NCBI GenBank assembly: GCA_033725935.1 | Contig: MU867110.1 | Span: 62,001-126,000, forward strand | Direction: 5' to 3' | DNA: 64,000 bases | Origin: Cladorrhinum sp. PSN259 | Taxonomy: Eukaryota; Ascomycota; Sordariomycetes; Sordariales; Podosporaceae | In this document: positions 1 to 11,394 of the stretch, one piece after another | Layout of the letters: every line of letters starts with the position of its first letter | Position numbering within the stretch: the first letter of the stretch is position 1 | Translations under genes and position numbers: made by a program | Notes under the pieces: generated by a model | The model's input: the letters and a program-made list of their open reading frames with translations, nothing else | Told to the model about the DNA's origin: nothing | Databases searched by the model: none

Positions 1-865
1 CCATTTCCCCTTCATCCTCTGTGTTCCAATTCCAACAACGGTTTGTAATAAGAATACAGATAAACCTACTACAAGACAAGAAAGAAAGAAGGAAGAAAGG
101 GGAAAAAAAAGAGAGAAATAGGAAAAGCCCAGAGGCAAAAAGCAGCAAAATCCCGACCCGATAATGATAATAGTAACAACAGACAGACAAATCCAAAGTA
201 AAAACATTGTAAATGCTTGTGGAGAGAGTTGAACCATCAAGGCAACAAACCAACCGACAAACATAACCAATGAAGTAAACTTCGACTTGTCCCTGAGGAA
301 AGAGCCTTTTGTCAAAAGCCCCTCACAAATAAGGGGTTCAGAAAAGTGAACAGCAGTAAACACACAAAGACCTCCGCCAAAAATAACAAAGGGAAACCTG
401 AGTGTAGGTGTGGGTGTCGATGTTTTTCTCCGTTGATTGGATTTGGAATCCACAATAGGAGAAATCCATCTGATCATTTCGAACCGCAAAATCTCAAAAA
501 AGCAACAGTCCGACAAAGCATCGTTGCCCGTCCGGTAAAGATGTACAGAAGGAAAAAAACAATGATAATAACAACAAGGTGAAGTCTGCGACTTTTGCAC
601 CTTCAAGAGAAAATCTCGGAATAAGAAAATACGCAACACATGATGTAACATGTGGAGGCGCCAGAGGTATCATCAAAATAAGAAAAGCCAACCCGAGATG
701 TTCCCAACACATCAAACCATAAAAGAAAAACTCCCATATGTGAATGTTGATTCCCGGTCTCCAAATGCCCCTGAAACCTTCCGGATGCCCCTTTCCAGGT
801 CGTTGTAATGATGCCCCAATGTTTCCATTTCCCCACAATAATCCGTACAGAATGCTGCTACCCCT
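1..865. other. Intergenic, no gene seen
   Basis: No frame here looks coding: open stretches are short, use rare starts and match nothing I recognise. The right part probably holds the 3' untranslated region of the minus-strand LYAR-type gene. The left part is purine-rich and otherwise featureless. Confidence 0.6.
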
Positions 866-1972
866 TTAAACGCAAAACAACACAATTTCTCCCCTATCAT
901 TCTTCTTCATCCTTAATGACTTGAACAACTCTTTCTCCTCGACCGCCTTGCTCAAGCTGACACCCGATGCTGAGCGTTCCCGGTGATACCGCTTGAGTGC
1001 CTTGTTGAGACTGCACCCACGGTCGCTCTCGGGGCCCTTGTTGACAAAGCTGAGGAAGTGATCAACACTAGGCTTGAACACGATCATTTGACCATCGGCC
1101 TTGGTGGTCTCTCCCTCCTTTGAAGATGGCCGATACTCAAGAAGCTTAGGTTCCTTGGCATTTTCGAGTCTCTTGACGGTCTTCTTCTTGGTCGAGGTTG
1201 AGCTGGTCTTGGCCTTCTTCTTGCTTGGCTTTGCCTTGGGGCCTGCGATCATAGCCATAAGACCGTTGCTTAATGCCTCTGTCGTCGATCGGGCAGGGTT
1301 CTTTGTAGACTTCTTGGACTTGGTCTTCTTGATAGGAGTGGGTGGCGCATTGTTATCGCCAGAGTAGTCAGGCGAAGGCGGGAAAACGGAGGGTCGGCTC
1401 ATCAGCCGGTTCAAGCCACCGGTCAGGCCAGAGTGCATAACTGGGGGCGCATCCTGCATGGCATGATCCGTCTCGATGTGTAACCTCTTGCGCTTTTTAT
1501 CCTTCTTTGCCTCCTTATCGGCATCCTTGACCTTTCTCCGCGCCATTTTTGGAGCGGGGGTCTCAAAGTTGGATACAGGAGCAGGTCCATCGTAAGGGAG
1601 CAGTGTGTCATCCTTCATCTCATAATCGTCGCTATCATCGGTATCTGGTTCGAAGCGAACAAGCTGAGTCTCGGTGTTGACAGTTGCGGGAAGCGACACG
1701 TGGGAGGCGGTAGGTGTTGGGTTTTCAATAAGAAAGTCAAAGACGTTGGCCACCGCGGGCCTCTCCACGGCTGATGGGGGAGTTGGCGCTTCCGGTAGAT
1801 TCCTCACGGGGTAACTGTCATCGTCACTCTCTTGGTCATAGTGGCGCCATTCATTATCTTCGACCACCGACTCAACATAGGCTGGTTGTGCCATGGCGTG
1901 AGGCATGGGTGCGGATGCGGAGTTGTTGTTGCGGTAGGTATTATTGTTGTTGTTACCGTTATTGTTATTGTT

Positions 1973-2005
<33 letters not shown>

Positions 2006-2799
2006 CTTCTTGTTCTTATAGAGGGCGCCTTGGTACTTTTGTTCCTCGGTCATACAACTCTAGATCCGAGTCAGCGCTGTTAACCTCGAGGGGTCTGGTC
2101 AGTGTAACATGACCAGAATGAATGTCATACCGTGTGCCAGCGATATTCTGTCCCCGGGAAGTGTACCATGCAATCGATGCAGGTAAAGGTAGCGCCTCGG
2201 CAGCGGTTGCGGTGCGGGTCGAGCTTCTTCTTGGTTAAGATGTCGCCGCAGCCCTATTCAGTGTCGCAAAAGATCCGAGTTAGAGTGGTGGCCGCAGAAA
2301 TGAATACAATTGGTGTCTGGGAGCGCGGGGAAGATATGGACGGCGGGGTGGTTGTCTTGTGGCAATAAAGTAGGGAGAAAACAAGAAGGGAGTTGTGTGG
2401 TGAGTGACAGGAGACTCAAAAGCAGGGAGGATCAACTTGATCACTGAGTGGGATGGGGGTGCGGGAAGAGGGGTGGTGTGCCAGGGTGGGTGGTTGTGAC
2501 CTGTGTTGGCCGTGACCCGTGGAAGTGGTGTGCGGCAATGAGTGTGTGATGTCAGTTAAGATTGGGGGGGGAGGGGGGTGCAGAACGGGATCCAGCCCAC
2601 AAACACAAAGACAGGGGGGAGGGGTGAGCAATGGGAGAAGAACCCGGGGGGCTGTCCCGTTGAAGATTGGGGAAGATAGGAGTGGGGAGAGGCTGTTGTT
2701 GTTTGCGTCCGCGTTCCACTCCCAATGTGTTGCCCATATGAGGAGGGCATGAGAGAATTAAGAGCATTGCGACATTACCTCACACGAAAAAGAAACCAT
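866..2799 (-). CDS. LYAR-type zinc-finger protein, probably nucleolar
   Basis: Three exons: 2779-2799, 2131-2253 and 866-2059; 445 aa. The first exon encodes only seven residues (MVSFSCE). After splicing, the first 50 residues form two linked zinc knuckles: C6, C9, H21, C25, then C32, C35, H47, C50. This is the arrangement of the LYAR family (human cell-growth-regulating nucleolar protein), and the segment after it (EEQKYQGALYK) also matches that family. Residues 67-88 are almost pure asparagine. The remainder is disordered and rich in Lys/Ser/Pro, with basic clusters (KDKKRKR, KKTKSKKS) that could direct nuclear or nucleolar localisation. A folded segment may lie near residues 360-430. LYAR proteins bind RNA/DNA and assist pre-rRNA processing in animals; that role here is inference. 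Introns are 525 nt (2254-2778) and 71 nt (2060-2130). The start is fixed by the conserved N-terminus. Confidence 0.88.
1940..2005 (-). repeat. Poly-asparagine trinucleotide tract inside the LYAR-type gene
   Basis: An imperfect GTT/ATT repeat on the plus strand. On the coding strand it encodes 16 Asn, one Gly and five more Asn (residues about 67-88). It lies just after the zinc-finger region and is probably length-variable between strains. Confidence 0.95.
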
Positions 2800-5480
2800 C
2801 TTGACGGTATCGTATTATCCCAATTGGTGCGGAATATCCGAATGCGGTGTTGATGCTGCGATGCCCTACACGGGATGTTGCCCAGTCGGGAATACGGACT
2901 GGTGAATGTGCAATAGCTGACTGGCTACAAAAGGTCGATCTGAGGCGAAAACCGTGCAGTTTGTGCAGTATGGCTTTTGCTTGTTGTGTATGGAAAACGT
3001 TTAGGTCGGTGGAGCGGTCGGCAGGGTCAAGCTGTCGGTCGAGCAGTAGGTCAGGTACGGACACGGGGATGGGATGAATTGGAATTGGGCGGCACAGAGT
3101 ATGGCGGGGCTGTGGTGTGCGCCTTCGGTGGGCGGGCGGCGAGCTGAGTGACGGTTTGTTGACAACGCAGAGGCTGTTGTATCTCCTGGCTGCTGTGCTG
3201 CGCCTTTTGGGCACGAATAAGATCCGCCCGAGCTGACGAACAGATCGAGGGTCCAGAAATAAGAAGGTTGCTAGCAACAACGGACAGCGGAAGCTAGCGG
3301 CTCAAGGAGGGTCTTCGGGAACCTGGCAGTCTTGGGTATCCGGAAACTGGATCTGGAGGTTTGTTGGCAGCGTGCAGAGTTTTCTCTGTGTGCGTAAAAG
3401 AAAAAATTATTCGATACCTGGGATGTTGTTTTGGAGATTTTCGGGCTCCAATGCGTCGCTAGCCTTTTCCAGGTTGTTGCTGGGTCCGTAGGTCCCGCAG
3501 TCCCGCAAAATCCACAGCTTCCCGCAAGTTCATACCACTGACGAGCCATGAGCCACAGGTGACGGTTGACAGCCCCTCCACCAATCCCCTTGCGCAGCCG
3601 CAGTTACGGAACGATGGAGCTTACGGAGCAACCTGTTTGCGACTTGCCAATGAGGAATGCCCGGGGGCCGTGCGCTAAGCCAGAAGAAGTGGCGCTGACA
3701 GGCTCGACAAGCTCGAACTGCAACCGCTGAGGGGTGTGAGACTGGGACAAAAAGTGGGGAGGTGTGGCACGGTAAGACACGAAACTCGAGTGAAGCGCGC
3801 TCTTGGTTGGTCAGGAGACACAGGCAGCGCGTTTCAATTCATTTAAAAAAAGAATCTAATGCTGGTATCCAATCCTACACCATCGTCTTGCGAGGTGTGT
3901 GTTTGTCGCCATCTGACCGAGTCAGCACCCACACATGATTGCTGAATCCCGACGGATATTACCACCTGTTGATGCCGCTGTCATGTTATGCGACTCCTTG
4001 AGATACGTAGCGACATTTGCGGGGTGAGGTGCTAGCTCAGGGCGGAGGCGTACATAACGCCGCAGCTCAGGAACAGGAACAAGGAGACAGCTCATTCTTT
4101 CATCAATGCGGACCTAGGCCTAGGCCCGGACATTCTTCAGCGGCTTCTAGAGCATTTCGGCAGCGGCTGCATTTCTTGGTTCCATGTTGGCAGTAGCCTG
4201 CAAACATCTAGTCTTCCTTGCACGCGATTCGCCGACTGAGAACACACCCGACGGGTGTTGTTTGTTACATTGCCCCCTATCACTCTTTCTCCTGTTTCAG
4301 ACCTTATGCGACTTCTTCCAGCCGACTAGAATGGCATTCTGGTTTGGGGTCTAGCGCATTGATAGAACCAGAAATGGATGCCAGAGAAAGCAGCCTGAAT
4401 CACAGACGAGTGCATGAACAGCGGCAACGTCCAATGCGCGCGGTCTGTGTTGCGCGCGCGACCTTGCAAAGCACACAGTTCAACTGCACTCCCCGATCTA
4501 GATATGACATGGAGCCCCTTTTGGCTATCATCAACTGAGATCTCTGTCTGTGACAGTATAAAGCTGCTTGACTGGCAGGGTTTCCCCCGCGCCAACACGT
4601 TTGATAACCCCACCACCCGACAGTGTTCCCAAGGTCCTGTCTCTGTTATCTTGTACAACATCCATTGATTCAAGATGAAATCACCTCGCTCCCAAGTGAG
4701 ATGCTTCCGCTTGTTGGTTGACGAGATGATCGAGCCCAACATCGAGTCCTAAAGTGCGGTCCAGCAGCGTGGTGTGGCAAACGATCAAATTAACTACAGC
4801 AATAAGATGAGCTTGGGTGATCATCGAGTTTGGCCTAATTCTGTGGCCGTGTGACCAGGAAGATAAGCATCAAGACAACCGGCACTGCGAAGATGAATGG
4901 TCATATATTATGCGGCCTGATGGCCTCGGAAGATGGGCCTTGACGGGGCAACTTTGACAAGACCCGGTCTCCTTCCAGTGGTCGACCCATTCAGAGGCTT
5001 CTTGATGAATGATGGAGTCTATGTGTCTATCACCAAATCCACCGGAGCTCTGCCGACGGCAATGAGCGGCAGATCTCCTCGGTTCTCAATTAATTACATC
5101 ATGCCTTGCATACAGCAAAGGTAGCGTGTCAAGTCTCAATTTCCTCTCGCTGCTGCAATGCATGTCGCTGCACCTTCCAGGTTCCCCGATCGTGCAATCC
5201 ATCCAATCCCTCTTGCAGCAGCAACCCACTGTTGTCTGGAGCACACACACCCCTGGCAATCCAACTGTCTCAGAGAAGGAGCTCAAGCCCAACAAAGTGT
5301 GCAAACAAGAGTGAGAAACGAGAAAAGGCTCCGCAATCTTGGCTCACCCAAACGAGAGACCCCCGACGTCAAGACCCCTGGTCTCACAGCTTAGCTCGTT
5401 TGCATCCACTCCTTGATGCTCACGTTATAATATCAATTCGATACCGCCCTTTTTCCACTTCGCTCTGCTTTCCCAGCACC
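2800..5480. other. Intergenic region between divergent LYAR-type and Bem46-type genes
   Basis: The 2.7 kb between two divergent starts (2799 and 5481) should hold both promoters and 5' leaders. Scattered frames of up to 166 codons have no recognisable protein features. A 12-bp perfect palindrome, CCTAGGCCTAGG, sits at 4113-4124. Short pyrimidine-rich stretches and an AT-rich TTATAATAT element lie just before the Bem46 start. I see no gene. Confidence 0.55.
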
Positions 5481-6705
5481 ATGTCGACGCCATCGCCCGC
5501 TGATGCGTCTGCCAGCAATTCCTTTCTGCAGCAGACTGTCTCGTTGATGAGCGGCGTCGCGGGCTACATGCGCTTGCCGGCGATAGCCTCTACTGTATGA
5601 CCCGACACTCCTGCCTCTCCCGCCCAGTGCCTGAATGGCTGCAACGCCAGCCGCGCCGACTGGTTCAGGGGGCAAGTTGCCCAAATGTTATGATGGACCG
5701 ACGGGAAACAGCTGCTAACCATTGTAAAACCATATAGGGGCTTGCCGCTCTTTTAACAGGCTTGCTTTATTTCAAGCAAAAGTAACTTCTGCCACATCCT
5801 CCTTTCCACCCCGTACACTGATACTGACTCCACAAAGGACACTCATTTATCCCGCTCACATTCCGGCCAACGCCCGTACCGACGTCCCCCGCCCGAGTCA
5901 GTATCATTTCAAGGACTACGAGGAGCTCATCATCCCGACCAACGATGGCGAGAAGCTCTCGGCCTTTTACATCCGGGGCCCCCGCGGAGGGACCAATTCC
6001 AAGGTGACAGTTCTCATGTTTCACGGCAATGCCGGAAACATTGGACATCGTCTACCAATCGCCCGCATGCTGATCGCCGCGACGGGCTGCAACGTGTTCA
6101 TGCTCGAGTACCGCGGTTACGGCATCTCGACGGGAGCTCCAGACGAGAGCGGCCTGAATATGGACGGCCAGACGGCCCTTGACTACCTCCGCGACCGTGC
6201 CGAGACCCGAAACCACAAGTACATTGTCTACGGGCAGAGTTTGGGAGGAGCTGTGACTATCAAGTTGGTGGCCAAGAACCAAGGAAAGGGAGACATTGCC
6301 GGAATGATCTTGGAGAACACGTTTCTTAGCATGCGGAAGCTCATCCCGAGCATTATGCCCCCTGCGAAATATTTGGCATATCTGTGCCATCAAGTCTGGG
6401 CTAGCGATAGCATCATTCCCAGCATCAAGATACCTACACTTTTCTTGAGTGGTCTGCAGGATGAGATTGTGCCGTAAGTTTCTGGCGGAGGAAGTCGAAT
6501 CTCAACGGCATTGTGTACTGACCCCTTTCTCCTCTTTAGTCCCATCCATATGAAGCGTCTTTACGATCTATCAAAAGCCCCCGTCAAGATCTGGAAGCCG
6601 CTCCCCGGGGGCGACCACAACTCGAGTGTTATTGAAGAAGGGTATTTTGAGGCGATTGCGGATTTCATGGCGAAGTGCACCTCCGAGAAGAAGGAGAAAG
6701 TTTGA
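5481..6705 (+). CDS. bem46: Bem46-family alpha/beta hydrolase (ABHD13-like)
   Basis: Four exons: 5481-5594, 5738-5781, 5838-6473 and 6540-6705; 319 aa. The N-terminus carries a single hydrophobic segment (about residues 36-52, GLAALLTGLLYF), a likely membrane anchor. It is followed by the family motif TLIYPAHIP. The hydrolase core shows HGNAGNIGHR (oxyanion region), the nucleophile elbow GQSLGG with its catalytic serine, a DE pair in LSGLQDEIVPP (acid residue), and a late His in GGDHNS. This set and order match the Bem46/ABHD13 serine hydrolases, membrane-bound enzymes near the plasma membrane or ER whose substrates are poorly known; in Neurospora BEM46 affects hyphal growth and ascospore germination. 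Introns are 143, 56 and 66 nt with good GT-AG borders. The start at 5481 is the first ATG and gives the usual family length. Confidence 0.93.
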
Positions 6706-7295
6706 TAGAAAAACGTTTTAATGTGTCTGGAATGAACGACAAAATTGGTATAATACGGAGATTCATACAGAGATGTCAGGGAAGGGGAAAGGGGGGAGTG
6801 AGGGAGATGGTGGCAACATGCATTTGCTTATACTCTCTATATATACTGTCACTTCAACAATAATCATCGTTGATACCCCTCCCAAATACCCCACCACCAC
6901 TTCCACCACCAGATGCTTCTCGGGCGTCTCTAAGGTACATAGATACACATTTCCTACTGGGGGTGTAAACACTCGAGTTTGAAGGGTTCTGCTTTTCTGA
7001 CCGTGATTCAAATCCCGAACAGTCGGGTAAACGGATGTGACACCAAACCTAACTCATACAAGGGAGAGACGGCATGGTCGGGGGGTGGGGGAGGGGGTGC
7101 GTGAATAGAGGGGAGTCGTGACAAGTTTGTTTCGGGATTTGGGATTTACCTATCTCAGCTGAAGTCAGTGTGTACTAGTCTATTTGTCTTGAATAGAGTG
7201 TGTGACGTGTGAGCAACACCCGCTGTGCCGGTATTAATTGGCTGGGCATTGTTCCCGATTCGGAAAGAATTATAGCTGTAGGTTGTGTAGTGGTT

Positions 7296-7314
7296 TGTGT
7301 GTGTGTGTGTGTGT
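7296..7314. repeat. TG dinucleotide microsatellite
   Basis: A run of about nine TG units in intergenic DNA. Confidence 0.95.
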
Positions 7315-9847
7315 CCCTTACATATTCGCTTAAGAATTCACTGCCGCTATCTATGTACGATGGAGGAACCTTTTTTTACTACATGGATCCATCCAATATG
7401 CGCAAGTTTTTTTTTTGTTTTTTTACCGAAGCGAGTTGGAGCTATTGAAAGATTTCATACCACTACTACAAAAGGTCCTTTGCCGTGGGTTGCGGTTTTC
7501 TATGAATAGAATTGCGGCTTGGACAGGTTGGGTGTGTGGGATGGTTGTCATGGCGATTGATCAATCAGATTACGCGGAATGGGAAAGAGGGGGGGGTGCA
7601 GTTGGAAGAAGATTCTGGCTTGATTTAGGACTTGGACTGGCACCGTATATCAAGGTGGTTGGGAGGTATAAGTGATAAGATGAGATGTTGTGTCTGATTG
7701 GAAAGTTGGAAGCGGGGAACGGGGAAATGGGAAAGGGAAGGGGCGAGATGGGGTATATCAGAGTTGCGATATAGGTCTCTGCGATGTTGTGGTTGGTGTT
7801 GATTTGCGGTGGTTTTCGGGACCGAGGATGGTTCGAGAGTTGTGGTTCGGCCATTGAGAGGCGAAATGGAAATCAGATATCATGAGATGAGAGAGGTTGG
7901 ATGAGGGGTGGGGTGAGATGATGCGTGAAGAAAGTTGGATGCTGTGTTGTGTTGTCGGGGTGATGATGATGCGATGAGAGAATCTGAAAGCACATCAGGA
8001 ATAAGACGCCATCCCTTACTGCACAGATGATTCTCGGCTCCTAATCTGCTCTGGCTTTGATAAGTTTCAAAGAGCAGATGGGTAATCACTTGCGACTCTC
8101 CGGTGTGATCTTTTGCCCCTTTTGGACTGTTCCGGAGATGACTTTCTTGTCTACAAGTAAAACAATGACTGAGTTGATATTAACACTGGAATGTGATATT
8201 GGAGGGGTGTTTAAATTAGGGATGATAACGATGGTTCTAGAAAGGTTCCAGCGGGGAGTCCAAGCCGTGTCTCATATCTCGAAAAGATCATAAAAGGAAT
8301 GTAATATTGATAAGTTTGGAAGCAAGGGAGTGAGGGAAGGAGGAAGAGGGGTAGATGATGACGACTTTCATGCAGATGTTTGAAGATCATGGCGGCGATC
8401 AAGTTGGTTTGGCTGCTGTCAGGCAATCCCGAACGTCAAAAGAGAGACAATGACGGGTGTTTGACAAATGGTTGAACAGTCGAGGATGTTTGTTGGACAA
8501 AGCACTTCGTTATGGTTCCACCGGTCTCGAGCTGTGACGACTCGATTCCTTCCCTGTGACACTTTTATTCGAGACTCAACAGTGATACATTAGAGTGAGT
8601 CGCTGTCTTCGACAGTGGTCCTGATGATTTTACCGCGAGCTTTTGTGACACTGGCTTGATTATGCTCTGTTGGATGCTATCTGCACTTGTGATATGTCAT
8701 TTGCGAGTAGCTCTATGGGTACATACTAGTTCCCTTCGCTCATTCTCTTTGTGTTGCGGAATCTCTGAGATTTCAAGTTTGACTAGGATCAGCTAGGCTT
8801 GTCAGATCCTTTAACTATGGGCTTGAGTTCAGGAGCTCCTTAATTTATGTCCTGGTTGGCTTCAATATTTACATACACAACAGACCCAACCGCCATTTCC
8901 AGATAACTAAGAGATTGGCTAAAATTCAACTCCTCCTGCAACCCTGCGTGCCTTGACCTCAACTCCGAGTTCTATTGTAGAACGTCTAGTGTTATTTTCG
9001 ATGCGTGGTAAACTCCGCTCAGTATGACCATCATATATAAGATTTCATATCTGATCGTATTCAAATCCAGAAAAGAAAAAGGTATACACGGCGGGAGCCT
9101 GCCAAAAAGACATTAGCAACAGCCCATTGATTCCAAATGTCCACTCTGCCGCTGAACGGCATGCCTTTGAGTTCCGCTACTACATATTCAAGCTGACGAC
9201 GGCGTTGCTGTTCCATGATTTTGAGGTGTCGATTGTGAGCGTTGAATACACCTTGGGACGTTTAGTGAGCCCTTCATCTCAAAGTTGAGGCAGTTCATTC
9301 TACCTTGTAGACTAGTTATCCAACACACTGCTTTGCCTGTTGATAGTGGCGGGTGCTTTTGCTGATAAAGAGGAGTATATCAACCATCTTTTATGACCAT
9401 GAGTGTCATGATAGACGCTCAGCAATCCACAGAAAGTTACGAGGTTAGATTGCCGAGTAATAGAAGTGCGAGAGGCCCAGGTCGCTGAAGGCGCATATTC
9501 CTCTTACATAATCTCAAATGAGGATTGAAGTGCAATTGTTGAGTCTACTGTTTGTCGATCTGGTCGTCTTGGCTTCCCATAGCTCATGAGCTGTCATGGA
9601 GCGGAGCGTGTGGGTTGCTGTGATAAGAGCGTCATGGTGGTCGGTCAGTTGAACGTGCTGACACGAGGGTATCCGACATCAGCAAGTCTCGGAAGCTTTG
9701 AAGAAATCCGAATGCGAGCGATCCGGCGGATCGGGGTTTAATGAGTTCGAGATTCAACCACAACGATGCTTTTCGAAGCTCACCTTTTTACGTACGAAGT
9801 AGAAACGCTGCGCTGGAATTACAGTGTAAGTCAATTAGCACTGTCTT

Positions 9848-9970
9848 GGCAACCGATCTCCGAAGTTGTTGTTACGCAACAGCCCCTGCAAACCCCTGTT
9901 GCCAGGCAAGCTGACGTCGAACCTCTGAGATTACAGGGGTTCATTCGCATGCAACAAACCGTTTAGCAAC
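9848..9970. promoter_or_regulatory. Cluster of RFX X-box-like inverted repeats plus a CRE-like site
   Basis: Within 123 bp upstream of the ERD1-like gene there are a GGCAAC half-site (9848-9853), GTTGTTACGCAAC (9868-9880), GTTGCCAGGCAAG (9898-9910), a GCAAC half-site (9951-9955) and GTTTAGCAAC (9961-9970). The 9898 copy is close to the RFX/Crt1 consensus GTTGCC-ATG-GCAAC with shortened spacing. TGACGTC (9912-9918), a CREB/ATF-type core, sits between them. Function is inferred from sequence likeness only. Confidence 0.5.
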
Positions 9971-9985
9971 TTAGAAACACACTGG

Positions 9986-9988
<3 letters not shown>

Positions 9989-10017
<29 letters not shown>
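9989..10017. repeat. Poly-T tract, 29 nt, in a promoter
   Basis: Twenty-nine consecutive T on the plus strand, ending 96 bp before the ERD1-like start codon. Such poly(dA:dT) tracts commonly exclude nucleosomes from fungal promoters. The length is probably unstable. Confidence 0.9.
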
Positions 10018-10113
10018 GGTGCACCGTTAGTATCGCTGTGGTCTCATACAACACCTACGTTCGTTCTCAATTCTTGTCACTCGCTCATCTCTCGATGACT
10101 TTTAAAAGCCACA

Positions 10114-11394
10114 ATGGACGGTGACCCGCCAGTTGCATCAAAGCTCGACTCGTTCAGCCTGACATTCCCTCTGCCCTACCGGGTCGCCTTTATCGTAATT
10201 TTGGGTATGTCTGCTTCCTTCTTCTCATTTGGAACCACCAAGTCTTTCTAACATAAGGCAGCTGTCTGGGGATGGGGTCTTAATCTTCATTTCCTCCATA
10301 TCCGTCGCATCGATGTGCCCTCTCTTATTCGCTATCCCGGCCGAACGAGCTCGAACCAATTGACACATCACCACTCGACTTACCGCCTCGCAACCTTTCT
10401 CTCCGCAACCTCCGGTGCCTCGATCCTCCTATTTTGGACCCTCGCTGGCCGTGACCCCCAGAAAGTCATTGACTATGACTGGATTCCTATGACAAACTTA
10501 CTCGTGTTGGCTGGTCTCTTCGCAGTCCCCTTGCGCCGACTCTCCGTTTCCCACACCGGCCGCAACCGACTCCTGGCCACACTCCGCCGCGTTAGTATTG
10601 GGGGCCTAGCAGAGCCAAAGGATGGAAAGTTTGGCGACATCTTGCTTGCTGATGTGCTCACAAGCTATGCCAAAATTCTTGGGGACCTCTTTGTCTGTCT
10701 CTGCATGTTTCTTACCCGAAACGGGTCTGCGACGGCACGGCCAGACAGAGGCTGTGGTGGTGATGTATTGGTTCCCTTCATCATGGCGATTCCGAGCGCC
10801 ATCCGGCTCCGGCAGTGCTTGATTGAATATGTGCGCGTACAAGACGCCCCAAGGAAGGAAGCGACGGGGTGGGGCGGCCAGCATCTAGCCAACGCGGCAA
10901 AGTATTCAACGGCATTTCCTGTCATTATTCTGACGGCTATGCTGAGAAATCAAAAAGAAGCAGCGCCGGGAATGTCCCGTGCGTGGGGTTTTGCGTGTTT
11001 GCTCAACTCGCTTTACAGCTTCTACTGGGACGTGGCAAAGGATTGGGACTTGACCCTCTTTTCCGGGGAGCGGGAGAGAAACTCCCCCGAACACCCCTTT
11101 GGCTTGAGGAGGAGGCTGCTTATACACAAACCTGTGGTATATTATACTATCATCGGCCTCGACTTGATGCTGCGGTGCACGTGGATGATCAAGCTTAGTT
11201 CAAGCCTTGATAGCATCAGCAACTTTGAGAGCACCATTTTCTTGATTCAGTCTCTCGAGGTTTTCAGGCGATGGATGTGGATTTTCTTTCGAGTTGAGAC
11301 TGAGTGGATCAGGAGTACAAATACAGGCCTCGGCATGGATGACATATTATTGGGCGATTTCCGCGAAGGCAACAAGTACGAGGACGAAGACTAA
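10114..11394 (+). CDS. erd1: ERD1-like EXS-domain membrane protein
   Basis: Two exons: 10114-10204 and 10262-11394; 407 aa, with a 57-nt intron. The protein has several hydrophobic segments: residues 23-45, which span the splice site (RVAFIVIL then AVWGWGLNLHF), the ATFLSATSGASILLFWTLAG region, VLAGLFAVPLRR, a segment around DLFVCLCMFL, and later ones. The ending carries the hallmarks of the EXS domain shared by ERD1, SYG1 and XPR1: an RLRQCLIEY-like block, NAAKYSTAFPVI, NSLYSFYWDVAKDWDLTLF and EVFRRWMWIFFRVETEW. Length fits ERD1 better than the SPX-containing SYG1/XPR1 proteins, and no SPX domain is present. Yeast Erd1 acts in the Golgi in retention of ER-resident proteins and glycosyltransferases and in phosphate recycling; the same role is inferred here. 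A nine-codon upstream ORF (10095-10124) overlaps the start codon in another frame. The start is supported by the splice phase and the WGWGLNLH block. Confidence 0.9.

Larger units (their letters stand above)
6706..10113. other. Gene-poor intergenic region, 3.4 kb
   Basis: No convincing gene on either strand; the longest frames are under 95 codons and unlike any family I know. The first few hundred bases are likely the Bem46-gene 3' UTR. Contents: a TG microsatellite (7296-7314), G-rich low-complexity stretches near 7080-7100 and 7590-7600, and, at the right end, a cluster of RFX-like sites and a poly-T tract described separately. An unannotated non-coding transcript cannot be excluded. Confidence 0.5.

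Noticed and set aside
7005..7035. tRNA B-box-like ATTCAAATCCCGA
   Set aside because: No T-arm stem or acceptor pairing and no A box at the right distance.
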